Below, piece after piece: positions 28,050-35,834 of a DNA stretch of 40,810 nucleotides. How positions within the stretch are numbered: the stretch's first letter is position 1; every line of letters begins with the position of its first letter. A program made the translations under genes and the position numbers. The notes below the pieces were generated by a model. That model was not told where the DNA came from and searched no databases. It saw only the letters and a list, made by a program, of their open reading frames with translations. This stretch comes from an uncultured Clostridia bacterium. Its GTDB lineage: Bacteria > Bacillota > Clostridia > Oscillospirales > Butyricicoccaceae. The DNA lies in assembly GCA_947648385.1 (NCBI GenBank), contig CANSNO010000011.1, positions 1 through 40,810 on the forward strand, in the 5' to 3' direction.

Positions 28050-28103
28050 AATTTTTCTTGTCGCACTCCTGTACGGCAGCTACCCTATGTCAGTAATGTT
28101 CTC

Positions 28104-28145
28104 ATACTGTCTTATTGGAAACTACCCTTCGGTGTGGGCTTTTTA
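28104..28145 (+). repeat. Right inverted end of the element
   Basis: Read outward it gives ATACTGTCTTATTGGA, then ACCCTTCGGTGTGGGCTTTTT. It is the inverted partner of 14416-14452. Confidence 0.65.
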
Positions 28146-28171
28146 TTTGTCGAATTATAATATTTGGACAA

Positions 28172-28220
28172 TCCCTCAGTCGGCTTTGCCGACAACTCCC
28201 TTTACACAAGGGAGCCAAGA
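28172..28220. repeat. Short two-hairpin intergenic repeat
   Basis: TCCCTCAGTCGGCTTTGCCGAC is followed by CTCCCTTTACACAAGGGAG, giving two small hairpins. From memory this resembles a dispersed repeat common in gut Clostridia. There is no second copy in this window. Confidence 0.5.
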
Positions 28221-28236
28221 GAGAGCCGCTTGCACT

Positions 28237-29190
28237 TTAGGCCAAAAAGCCCTCGATTATCTTCTTTTCGGCCTCTTCCTCGGTCAGGCCGAGGGTGCGG
28301 AGCTTGAGTATCTGCTCGCCGGCAATTTTGCCGATGGCCGCTTCATGAATGAGGGCGGCGTCGCTGCATCTGGCGTAAAGCCTGGGGGCGGCGTCGACTA
28401 TGGCGTCGCCGTCGATGATAGCGTCGCATTCCGAGTGGCCCGAGCAGGGGGCGTTGCCGATTATAGTCGAGGTATAGGCCTGTCTCGAGCGGCCTCTGGC
28501 AACCGAATGGGAGATGATATCGGCGCCCGAGCCCTCGCCGTTGAGCTCTATCTCAAAAAAGGTGTCGGCCTGCTGGTCGCCCTCGGTCAGTATGCGCTCC
28601 TTTATCACAAGGCGCGCCCCGGCGGCGGCGGTTCCCGTCGTTTTTCTCGTCGTGCGGTCAACTCCGCCAATCTGGGCCGTGTCCATCTCCAAAAGGGCGT
28701 TTTCGTCAAGATGCACCTCGGTGACGGGGTCTATCGAGCGCAGACCCGTGCCCTTGCCCGTGCCGACGTGCTTCTCTTCATAGATTACATGGGCGTTTTT
28801 GCCGATGAAAAAGCGGTGTATTCCGTTGTGCCTTGCCGGCTCGCCCGTCTCGGTGTGCACGCCGCAGCCGGCGACAATGGTGACGTCGGCCCCGTCCTCA
28901 ACAAAAAAGTCGTTATAGACAAGGTCGTCCACATTGCCCTTGGTGACGCAGGCCGGAATATAGACCTTTTCGCCCCTCGTCTTGCCCGACACCCTTATCT
29001 CAAGGCCCGGCTGACCCTCTTTGGAGTCTATTTTTATATTCTCGCTGGACTGTCGGCCGACACAGCCGCCGTTTTCCCTTATATTATAAGCGCCGTCAAA
29101 GGCTCCGCCCTTCCAGTCGGAAACCATTTTGAGCAGTCTTTCGGTGACGGCGTTCATCTTTGTCTCGTTGACGTTCTTCATATTATTCAT
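28237..29190 (-). CDS. SufB/SufD-like Fe-S scaffold, minimal SUF type
   Basis: This 317-residue protein has the SufBD beta-helix pattern (VYIPACVTKGNVDDLVYNDFFVEDGADVTIVAGCG) and a C-terminal core (TSTIIGNAPCSGHSECDAIIDGDAIVDA), with Cys249, His252, Glu254 and Cys255 as candidate cluster ligands. It is much shorter than SufB (about 470-495 residues). Only one SufBD and one SufC are present, with no SufD, SufS or SufU, matching the minimal SMS layout described for archaea and some anaerobes. Its ATG overlaps the end of the ATPase gene by eight bases, with AGGAGGAG upstream. It likely builds Fe-S clusters in the cytoplasm as a complex with the ATPase. Confidence 0.87.
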   Translation of the reverse strand: MNNMKNVNETKMNAVTERLLKMVSDWKGGAFDGAYNIRENGGCVGRQSSENIKIDSKEGQPGLEIRVSGKTRGEKVYIPACVTKGNVDDLVYNDFFVEDGADVTIVAGCGVHTETGEPARHNGIHRFFIGKNAHVIYEEKHVGTGKGTGLRSIDPVTEVHLDENALLEMDTAQIGGVDRTTRKTTGTAAAGARLVIKERILTEGDQQADTFFEIELNGEGSGADIISHSVARGRSRQAYTSTIIGNAPCSGHSECDAIIDGDAIVDAAPRLYARCSDAALIHEAAIGKIAGEQILKLRTLGLTEEEAEKKIIEGFLA

Positions 29191-29914
29191 GGAAAAGCTC
29201 CTCCTGCATACGGCAGGCGGCGGCCGCCTCGCGCTGTGTCAGCATTTTCTGTATCATTTCGTCCCCCGTGCCCCTGTCGGTTACGCGGCCGTCGGAGATA
29301 AGGACTATTTCGTCGGCTATGCGCAGTATGCGCTCCTGATGGGAGATGATGACAAGGGTCCCCTTGAGGTTCTCGTGAACCTCCTTAAAGACCTCGATAA
29401 GGTTTTTAAAGCTCCAGAGGTCGATGCCGGCCTCAGGCTCGTCAAAGACCGAAAGCCTGCTGTGACGGGCCAGCACGGTGGCTATCTCGATGCGCTTTAT
29501 CTCTCCGCCCGAAAGGGTGGAATCGACCTCGCGGCCCAGATAATCCATGGCGCAGAGGCCTACGCTGCCGAGTATCGAGCAGAGCCTGCCGTCGTCCAGC
29601 TTGTCCCCCGCCGCTATCTCAATGAGCTGACGCACGGTGACGCCCTTGAACCTGACAGGCTGCTGAAAGGCGAAGCTTATGCCCGTTTTTGCCCTTTCGG
29701 TGACGTCCAGCGCCGTTATATCCCTGCCGTCAAGCTCTATAACGCCCGACGTGGGCTTTTCTATTCCGGCGATTATCTTGGCGAGGGTCGTCTTTCCGCC
29801 ACCGTTGGGACCTGTTACGGCGACAAGCCTGCCCTCCTCAATGTCGAGGTCTATATTTTTAAGCACGGCCTTTCCGTCGGGAGCCGACCAGCTTATATTC
29901 CTGAGTTTAAGCAT
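29183..29914 (-). CDS. SufC-like ATPase
   Basis: This 243-residue soluble ABC ATPase is the partner of the SufB-like protein. Walker A is GPNGGGKTT (35-43), the Q-loop is in FAFQQPVRFKGVTV, the signature is LSGGEIKR (134-141), Walker B ends FDEPEAGID, and the switch histidine is in IISHQ. FQ.P and DEPEAGID are typical of SufC rather than transport ATPases. There are no membrane subunits nearby. It is first in the two-gene operon and has a strong promoter. The ribosome site (GGCAGG) is only moderate. Confidence 0.88.
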   Translation of the reverse strand: MLKLRNISWSAPDGKAVLKNIDLDIEEGRLVAVTGPNGGGKTTLAKIIAGIEKPTSGVIELDGRDITALDVTERAKTGISFAFQQPVRFKGVTVRQLIEIAAGDKLDDGRLCSILGSVGLCAMDYLGREVDSTLSGGEIKRIEIATVLARHSRLSVFDEPEAGIDLWSFKNLIEVFKEVHENLKGTLVIISHQERILRIADEIVLISDGRVTDRGTGDEMIQKMLTQREAAAACRMQEELFHE

Positions 29915-29947
29915 ATAAAACCTGCCTTTGTTATTTAATACCTATTT

Positions 29948-29976
29948 AGTATAATATAGCTGTCCCCGTCTGTCAA
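29948..29976 (-). promoter_or_regulatory. Promoter of the SUF pair
   Basis: TTGACA and TATACT are separated by 17 bases on the minus strand, about 35 bases before the sufC-like ATG. I do not see an obvious regulator site. Confidence 0.8.
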
Positions 29977-30063
29977 CCCCGCCTTTTCCCCTATTGGGCA
30001 TTTTTTGGTATCTCTCACTTTAAAGTGTCCGGAAAACGGGAATAAATGCATCCGATAATAAAA

Positions 30064-30095
30064 CAGGGCCTCGGAACAGCCGTTTCCGAGGCCTT
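30064..30095 (-). terminator. Terminator after the FAD oxidoreductase
   Basis: GGCCTCGGAA and TTCCGAGGCC pair around a seven-base loop, followed by CTGTTTTATT on the minus strand. It ends the transcript of the four-gene ABC-to-oxidoreductase cluster. Confidence 0.85.
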
Positions 30096-30100
30096 ATATT

Positions 30101-31513
30101 TTATTTTCCGCCGCTCAGCTCGCGCCCCATAAGAACGCCCATTATCGAGGCCATCATAAGCCCCCTTGTCCAGCCGCTGGAATCGCCCAGACAGTGGAGG
30201 CCCTCTATGCTGGTTCGCAAATGCTCATCCAGCTTGACCTTGTTGCTGTAAAACTTCAGCTCGGGCGAATAGAGCAGCGTCTCGACCGAGGCGAATCCGG
30301 GCACGACGTGCTCGACGGCCTGAATGAAGTTGATTATATTCACCATTGCGCGGTAGGGCATGGCCGAGGTTATATCTCCGGCCACGGCGTCGGGCAGGGT
30401 GGGGCGGACATTGGAGCGCGCCAGCTCTTCGGGCCATGTGCGCTTGCCGTCAAGGATATCGCCGTAACGCTGGACAAGTATATGGCCCGAGCCGAGCATA
30501 TTTGTCAGCTCGCCTATCTTGCGCGCGTACTCTATCGGCTGATTGAATGGGCTGGTGAAATTGTGGGAGCAAAGGATGGAAAGGTTGGTGTTGGCCGACT
30601 TTTTCTCCTTATAAGAATGTCCGTTGACGACGGCCAGGTCGTTGTCATAGTTCTCCTGGCTGACAAAGCCGCCGGGATTCTGGCAAAAAGTCCTGACCTT
30701 GTTTTTAAAGGGCTTGGGATAGCCAATCAGCTTGGATTCATAAAGGACGTTGTTGACGTCCTCCATTATTTCGTTGCGGACCTCCACCCTGACGCCGATA
30801 TCCACCGTGCCCGGCTTGTGTAGGATGTCGTGGCGGTCGCAGAGGGCGCTGAGCCAATCGGCCCCCCTGCGTCCCGAGGCGATGACCGTGTGAGAGGCGC
30901 GGATATCCATGGCGTCTCCTCCCACGGCCTTTTCACAGACGACGCCGACGCAGCGGCCGCCCTCCATTATAAGGTCGACGCAGTTGTAGCCGAAGATAAG
31001 CTCGACGCCATGCTCCGCAAGATAATTCTGTATCGACAGGTATATCTCCTGGGCCTTCTCCGTGCCCAGATGACGGATGGGGCAATCGACCAGCTTGAGG
31101 CCGGCCTGAATGGCCCTCTTGCGTATCTCCTTTATCTTTTCGTGGTTGCCGAGGCCCTCCACCCTGTCGTCGGCCCCGAACTCGAGATATATTTTGTCGG
31201 TATAGTCTATAAGCTCCTCGGCCAGAGGATAGCCTATCAGCTCGGGCAGGTCGCCTCCCACCTCGGGGCTGAGGGACAGCTTGCCGTCGGAGAAGGCCCC
31301 GGCTCCCGAAAATCCCGTTGTTATATGGCAATAGGGCTTGCAGTTCATGCACCTGCCGGTCTGTTCCTTGGGGCAACGGCGTTTTTCAACCGGCATACCC
31401 TTTTCTACTATGGTTATCTTTTCTCCGAAGCCGCGGCGCGTCAGCTCCAGCGCCGTAAATATTCCGGCCGGCCCTGCGCCGACGATGACGACGTCTGTGT
31501 TGTATATGCTCAA
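30101..31513 (-). CDS. FAD-dependent oxidoreductase, COG2509-like
   Basis: The 470-residue flavoprotein begins with a Rossmann FAD site VVIVGAGPAGIFTALEL. A cysteine group C-x7-C-x2-C-x3-C follows (in RRCPKEQTGRCMNCKPYC), then TTGFSGAGAFSDGKLSL, as in the COG2509 dehydrogenase family. The C-terminal end LHCLGDSSGWTRGLMMASIMG closes the FAD domain. The substrate is unknown for the family. The start is probably TTG 31513 (seven bases after GGGAGG); the longer TTG reading begins inside the ribosome site. It is the last gene of a probable four-gene operon with the flavin-binding NimA-like protein and an ABC exporter, which hints at a redox or detoxification role. Confidence 0.85.
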   Translation of the reverse strand: MSIYNTDVVIVGAGPAGIFTALELTRRGFGEKITIVEKGMPVEKRRCPKEQTGRCMNCKPYCHITTGFSGAGAFSDGKLSLSPEVGGDLPELIGYPLAEELIDYTDKIYLEFGADDRVEGLGNHEKIKEIRKRAIQAGLKLVDCPIRHLGTEKAQEIYLSIQNYLAEHGVELIFGYNCVDLIMEGGRCVGVVCEKAVGGDAMDIRASHTVIASGRRGADWLSALCDRHDILHKPGTVDIGVRVEVRNEIMEDVNNVLYESKLIGYPKPFKNKVRTFCQNPGGFVSQENYDNDLAVVNGHSYKEKKSANTNLSILCSHNFTSPFNQPIEYARKIGELTNMLGSGHILVQRYGDILDGKRTWPEELARSNVRPTLPDAVAGDITSAMPYRAMVNIINFIQAVEHVVPGFASVETLLYSPELKFYSNKVKLDEHLRTSIEGLHCLGDSSGWTRGLMMASIMGVLMGRELSGGK

Positions 31514-31544
31514 TTTATTTCCTCCCAAAATGGGCTTTTGCCCG

Positions 31545-32021
31545 TTACTCTCCCCTGTTCATCTTTGCCGAGAAAGAATCGAGGGTTATTCTTACGACGG
31601 CCACCTTTGAAAGCTCGGAGGGATAGTCAAAGCCCTCTCTGCCCGTCTGGTGCTTCATCAGGATATCAAGAGCCTGCTTTTTCTCCAGACTTCCGCTGAG
31701 TACGGAGGCCCTGCCGTTTCCCATGACCGAGGCAAAGCGGCAGCCGTAGACGCAGGCGTTGTCTCCCTCGCCGATAAGGCCGTTATCAACCGAAACGGCG
31801 CAGAAAACCGAGGGGTTCTCCTTTAGTATCTCCATCTTGCGCCCCACGGGGGACGAATGGAAATAAAAGGTCAGCTTTCCGTCCTCAAGCTCATAGCCGT
31901 AATGGAGGGGCAGGGCGTAGGGCTTGCCCGAATCCACCATGGCGACCGTCATGACCTTCGCGCTGTCAAGTATTTCCCTGACGACATTTATGTCGGTGAC
32001 CTCTCTGTCCTTTCTTCTCAT
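31545..32021 (-). CDS. PNPOx-like flavoprotein, NimA type
   Basis: This 158-residue split-barrel protein has VMTVAMVDSGKPYALPLHYGY, LTFYFHSSPVGRKMEIL and ACVYGCRFASVMGNGRASVL, matching the pyridoxamine-5'-phosphate-oxidase-like family that includes NimA. These proteins bind FMN, or in some cases haem or pyruvate. Some reduce 5-nitroimidazoles, but most have no known substrate, so no resistance claim is made. ATG 32021 lies seven bases after GGAGG; a GTG directly before it adds one codon. It begins 12 bases after the ABC gene upstream and lies 31 bases before the oxidoreductase. Confidence 0.85.
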   Translation of the reverse strand: MRRKDREVTDINVVREILDSAKVMTVAMVDSGKPYALPLHYGYELEDGKLTFYFHSSPVGRKMEILKENPSVFCAVSVDNGLIGEGDNACVYGCRFASVMGNGRASVLSGSLEKKQALDILMKHQTGREGFDYPSELSKVAVVRITLDSFSAKMNRGE

Positions 32022-32033
32022 CACTCTGCCTCC

Positions 32034-33857
32034 TCATTGTATAGCGGCGCCGCTTTGGCGCTCTTTTATCTCCATCTCGCGGTAAAGACGGGCGTAATGG
32101 CCGTTTTTTGCCATCAGCTCCTCATGGGTTCCCCTCTCGACTATTTTTCCGTCGTCGACCACCAATATTACATCGGCCTTTCTGACGGTGGAAAGCCTGT
32201 GGGCTATCATAAAGGACGTGCGGCCCTCAAGGACGTTCCATATGGCCCTTTGTATCAGAAGCTCGGTTTCGGTGTCGATAGAGGAGGTGGCCTCGTCAAG
32301 GACGAATATGGGAGGGTCGGCGATGATGGCGCGCGCGAAGGAGACAAGCTGCTTCTCGCCCGTCGAAAGGCGGTCGCCCCCCTCACCCACGTCGGTGTCA
32401 TAGCCCTTCTCCAGCCTTTCGGCCACCACATCGGCCGAGACGAGACGGGCAGCGCGGCGCACCTCCTCGTCGGTGGCGTCGGGCTTGCCGTAGCGGATAT
32501 TCTCGGCCACGGTGCCCGAGAACAGATGGGGGCTTTGAAGAACATAGCCCAGAGACGAGTGCAGCCATATCTGGCTCCTCTCCCTGTAATCGACGCCGTC
32601 AATAAGTATGCGCCCCCTTGTCGGCTCGAAAAAGCGGCAGGCCAGATTGACAAGGGTGCTTTTCCCGGCTCCCGTCTCGCCGACAATGGCCACGTTGGCC
32701 CCGGCCGGCACGTCGAGAGAGAAATCCTCTAATATATATTCGTCTCCGTCGGGATATTTGAACCAAACATGGTCGAACTCTATGTGTCCCTTGACAGGCT
32801 CCCAGTTTTCGGGTCTCGGCTCAAAGGCGTCGCCGTATTTCTCCCTGACCTTTTCGTCGTCGACGATTATAGGCTCGTGCTCCAAAAGGGCCATGACCCT
32901 TTCGATGTTGACCTGGGTCGCCACTATCTCGGAAAAGACCCTCGCCATCTGGCGTATTGGGTCGAGCATGGCCAGGGAATAGCTGACAAAGAGGGACAGG
33001 GTGCCGAACTTTATGACCTCCTCCATCACCATATACCCACCTTTGACAAGCACCATCGCCACGGCAAGGGAGCTGAGGAAGGTTATTATGGGGATAAATA
33101 TGGCCGAAAGACGTGCCGAGCGGAAGTTGGCGCGGTACATCTCCGCGGTCAGCGCCTCGAACTCGTCGGATATGCGGTCTTCGATGACAAGGGTCTTGGA
33201 GGTCTTGGCCCCCGTTATGCCCTCGTTATAGGCCCCCGTTATGCGCGAGTTGACGCTTCTTATCTCCCTGTTGGCCCTGAGTATCCTGCTTTGGAAAAAG
33301 CCCGTCACCAAAGCTATGGGCGGCACGACGGCCAGCACGATAAGTGCCAGACGGGCGTTGACCGTCGCCATGGAGACAAAGGCCATGATGATATAGGCGA
33401 GGCTCCACAAAACGTCCTCTATCGACCAGGCGATAAGGCCGGAGATGCGGTTGGTGTCGCTCATGACCCTTGCCAGTATATAGCCGACGGGGGTGGTGTT
33501 GTAATAGGAAAGCGAAAGGGTTTGCAGATGCACAAAGCAGCTGCGCTTGAGGTCGCGCCCCAGGCCCATCTCTATCACCATGGAAAGGCGGCTGTATACG
33601 ACCGTCGAAAGGGCCGAGACTATCATCACGGCCAGATAGCCTCCGGCAAAGCCCCATATGCCGTCAACGCTGCCCGGGACTATGAAGTTATCGACGGCGT
33701 AGCTTTGGAAGCGAGGCAGGATAACGTCGATGACGGCGGCCAGCACCATTCCGGCCATCAGCAGGGCCAGACGGGGATAATAGGGCTTTATAAAGGGCAG
33801 GAGCTTTTTCCAGGTCTTGGGCTGGAATGATTTGGCGTAATTTATGTTTTCGCTCAT
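32034..33857 (-). CDS. ABC exporter half, with canonical Walker B Glu
   Basis: This 607-residue half-exporter has six membrane segments (about 25-310) and a nucleotide-binding domain. Walker A is GETGAGKST (393-401). The signature is altered to LSTGE (497-501), while Walker B keeps the catalytic Glu (FVLDEATSSID, Glu522). The H-loop is IAHRLST. Paired with its neighbour it would form a heterodimeric multidrug-type exporter (BmrCD, LmrCD or TM287/288 type), where this subunit's Glu and the partner's LSGGQ make the active site. It overlaps the partner gene by four bases (ATGA). The substrate is unknown. Confidence 0.92.
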   Translation of the reverse strand: MSENINYAKSFQPKTWKKLLPFIKPYYPRLALLMAGMVLAAVIDVILPRFQSYAVDNFIVPGSVDGIWGFAGGYLAVMIVSALSTVVYSRLSMVIEMGLGRDLKRSCFVHLQTLSLSYYNTTPVGYILARVMSDTNRISGLIAWSIEDVLWSLAYIIMAFVSMATVNARLALIVLAVVPPIALVTGFFQSRILRANREIRSVNSRITGAYNEGITGAKTSKTLVIEDRISDEFEALTAEMYRANFRSARLSAIFIPIITFLSSLAVAMVLVKGGYMVMEEVIKFGTLSLFVSYSLAMLDPIRQMARVFSEIVATQVNIERVMALLEHEPIIVDDEKVREKYGDAFEPRPENWEPVKGHIEFDHVWFKYPDGDEYILEDFSLDVPAGANVAIVGETGAGKSTLVNLACRFFEPTRGRILIDGVDYRERSQIWLHSSLGYVLQSPHLFSGTVAENIRYGKPDATDEEVRRAARLVSADVVAERLEKGYDTDVGEGGDRLSTGEKQLVSFARAIIADPPIFVLDEATSSIDTETELLIQRAIWNVLEGRTSFMIAHRLSTVRKADVILVVDDGKIVERGTHEELMAKNGHYARLYREMEIKERQSGAAIQ

Positions 33858-35680
33858 TCCGTCCCCTCCCCTCTGCCGGCGGCGCTTTGCAGCTCGTATG
33901 TGCGGCTGTAAACGCCGCCCCTCTTCAAAAGCTCCTCATGGGTGCCTATCTCGGCCACCTCGCCGTTTTCCAGCGTCATTATCATGTCGCAGTCCATCAG
34001 GGTGTTTATGCGGTGGGAAATAAGGATGACCGTCGCTCCGGCCGTTTCCTTTTTAAGTGCGGCGCGTATTCTGGCGTCGGTCGTCAGGTCGACGGCCGAA
34101 AGGGAATCGTCGAAAAGTATGACGGGACAGCCGCACATAAGCGTTCTGGCAATGGCCACGCGCTGCTTCTGGCCGCCCGAAAGGGTGACCCCCCTCTCGC
34201 CGACTATCGTGTCATATCCCTGAGTAAAGTCGCTTATGCTCCCGTCCACGTCGGCGGTGGCCGCCGCGCGGCGCACCTCCTCGAGGGAGGATTCGGGACG
34301 GGCTATGGCTATATTTTCCTTTATCGTCTTTGAAAAGAGGAAAGGCTCCTGAAGCACAAGCCCGATGTTTTTTCTGAGGTGGTCGCGCTCGATATCCTTT
34401 ATATCAATTCCGTCGACGGTTATTCTTCCCTGCCCCTCCTCAAGGTCATAAAGGCGGTCGATAAGATAGCTCAGGGTGCTTTTGCCCGAGCCTGTGTTGC
34501 CCAGTATTCCGAAGGTGGAGCCGGCCTTTATGTCAAAGGAGACGTTTTTCAGCACCTTGTTTTCGCCATAGGAGAATGAGACGTTTTCAAAGGATATGTC
34601 CCCCTTGATATCGGGCCTGAGCGCCTCGGGAGGGTCTTTCTCCTCCTCGGCGTGGAGTATCTCGGAAAGGCGCTCGGCCGAGACCCTCATCTTGCTCATG
34701 TCGGACAGTATGCGCCCCAGCCTTTTGAGGGGGAAAGAAAGGGTGCGGTTATAGGAGACGAAAACAAGGAACTCGCCCAGGGTTATCGTCCCCTCGTATG
34801 CCATAAAGGCCCCGAGAATCATTATCGTCAGCACCTGAACTCCGCTGACAAGGTCTCCCACGCCCCAGTAAACGCCCATTATGTAACCCATATTGACCCA
34901 CAGGTCGTAAAAGCGGTCGCTGAACTTATCGAACTTTTTCAGCTCCCTGCGCTCGCTGCCGAAGGCGCGCACCACCCTGACCCCCGTCAGGTTCTCCTGC
35001 ACGGCAACCATCAAGTCGCTTTCGGCCTCGTCGGCCTTGCGGAATCGCTTTGACAGCATGGAGAAGAATATCCCCGAATAGCCGGCCGTCAGGGGCAAAA
35101 AGAGAAAGGCCACTATCGTCAGCCCCATGTTCATCGTCGACATGAGGTAAAGAGCCGTCACGGCCAGCATGACGATGCGTATGACCTCCAGAAGCTGGTT
35201 GGCCACAAAATTGCGTATGACGTCCATGTCGGAGGTGCATCGCTGTATGATATCTCCCGTGCGGTTTTGCGTGTGCCAGCTGAAGGGAAGATGCTGCACG
35301 TGTCTGAATACGCGGTCGCGCACCCTTTTTATATATGTTTCGGTGCATTTTGACATCAGCAGGCGCGAACCGAGGGTAAAAAGGCCCTCGGCCACGGTGA
35401 ACACAAGTATGGCCCCGGCGCAGAGCATGAGATTTGCGCGCAGGCCGTCGCGTCCGCCCAGTCCGTTCCAGATATCGAGGAAGAGGGAGGGCAGGCGCGG
35501 CGCCTCCTCCCCTATGACCGAGTCGACCGTCAGCCTGATGACCTGCGGCGTCAGAAAGCTGAACAGTATTCCGGCAAAGGTGGTGAGTATGGCCGCCAGA
35601 TAATATTTTTTTATTCCCTTTGTAAACTGCCAGAAGGTGGAAAAGACCTCGCTTCCGGCGCTTTTATTGTTTTCCGTCAT
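33854..35680 (-). CDS. ABC exporter half, with degenerate Walker B
   Basis: This 608-residue half-exporter has six membrane segments in about residues 25-305. Walker A is GNTGSGKST (394-402) and the signature is canonical LSGGQ (500-504). The catalytic Glu after Walker B is replaced by Asp (ILFDDSLSAVD, Asp525). This is the complement of its partner, so one of the two ATP sites is degenerate, as in known heterodimeric exporters. It is the first gene of the probable four-gene operon, with a strong promoter 49 bases upstream. Whether it exports drugs, peptides or lipids cannot be told. Confidence 0.92.
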   Translation of the reverse strand: MTENNKSAGSEVFSTFWQFTKGIKKYYLAAILTTFAGILFSFLTPQVIRLTVDSVIGEEAPRLPSLFLDIWNGLGGRDGLRANLMLCAGAILVFTVAEGLFTLGSRLLMSKCTETYIKRVRDRVFRHVQHLPFSWHTQNRTGDIIQRCTSDMDVIRNFVANQLLEVIRIVMLAVTALYLMSTMNMGLTIVAFLFLPLTAGYSGIFFSMLSKRFRKADEAESDLMVAVQENLTGVRVVRAFGSERRELKKFDKFSDRFYDLWVNMGYIMGVYWGVGDLVSGVQVLTIMILGAFMAYEGTITLGEFLVFVSYNRTLSFPLKRLGRILSDMSKMRVSAERLSEILHAEEEKDPPEALRPDIKGDISFENVSFSYGENKVLKNVSFDIKAGSTFGILGNTGSGKSTLSYLIDRLYDLEEGQGRITVDGIDIKDIERDHLRKNIGLVLQEPFLFSKTIKENIAIARPESSLEEVRRAAATADVDGSISDFTQGYDTIVGERGVTLSGGQKQRVAIARTLMCGCPVILFDDSLSAVDLTTDARIRAALKKETAGATVILISHRINTLMDCDMIMTLENGEVAEIGTHEELLKRGGVYSRTYELQSAAGRGEGTE

Positions 35681-35729
35681 TATTTTCTCCTGTTTGCCTC
35701 GGTAGCTTCGTGCCTCTTTTCACAAATAT

Positions 35730-35758
35730 AATATACTCTTTACACAAGCAAATGTCAA
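35730..35758 (-). promoter_or_regulatory. Promoter of the ABC exporter operon
   Basis: TTGACA and TATATT are separated by 17 bases on the minus strand. It is divergent from the M14 promoter, with only about 10 bases between the two -35 elements, so one regulator could affect both. Confidence 0.8.
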
Positions 35759-35768
35759 TCAAGCCTCC

Positions 35769-35797
35769 TTGACTTATGCAAATTTACATGATAAACT
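35769..35797 (+). promoter_or_regulatory. Promoter of the M14 peptidase
   Basis: TTGACT and TAAACT are separated by 17 bases on the plus strand, 37 bases before the ATG. It is back-to-back with the exporter promoter. Confidence 0.65.
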
Positions 35798-35834
35798 TGT
35801 AATAGTTCGATAAAAAAATTTCAAGGAGGGTACT

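Noticed and set aside
31545..32021. Nitroimidazole resistance gene
   Set aside because: The family includes NimA, but most members are not resistance genes, and no diagnostic residue can be shown here.
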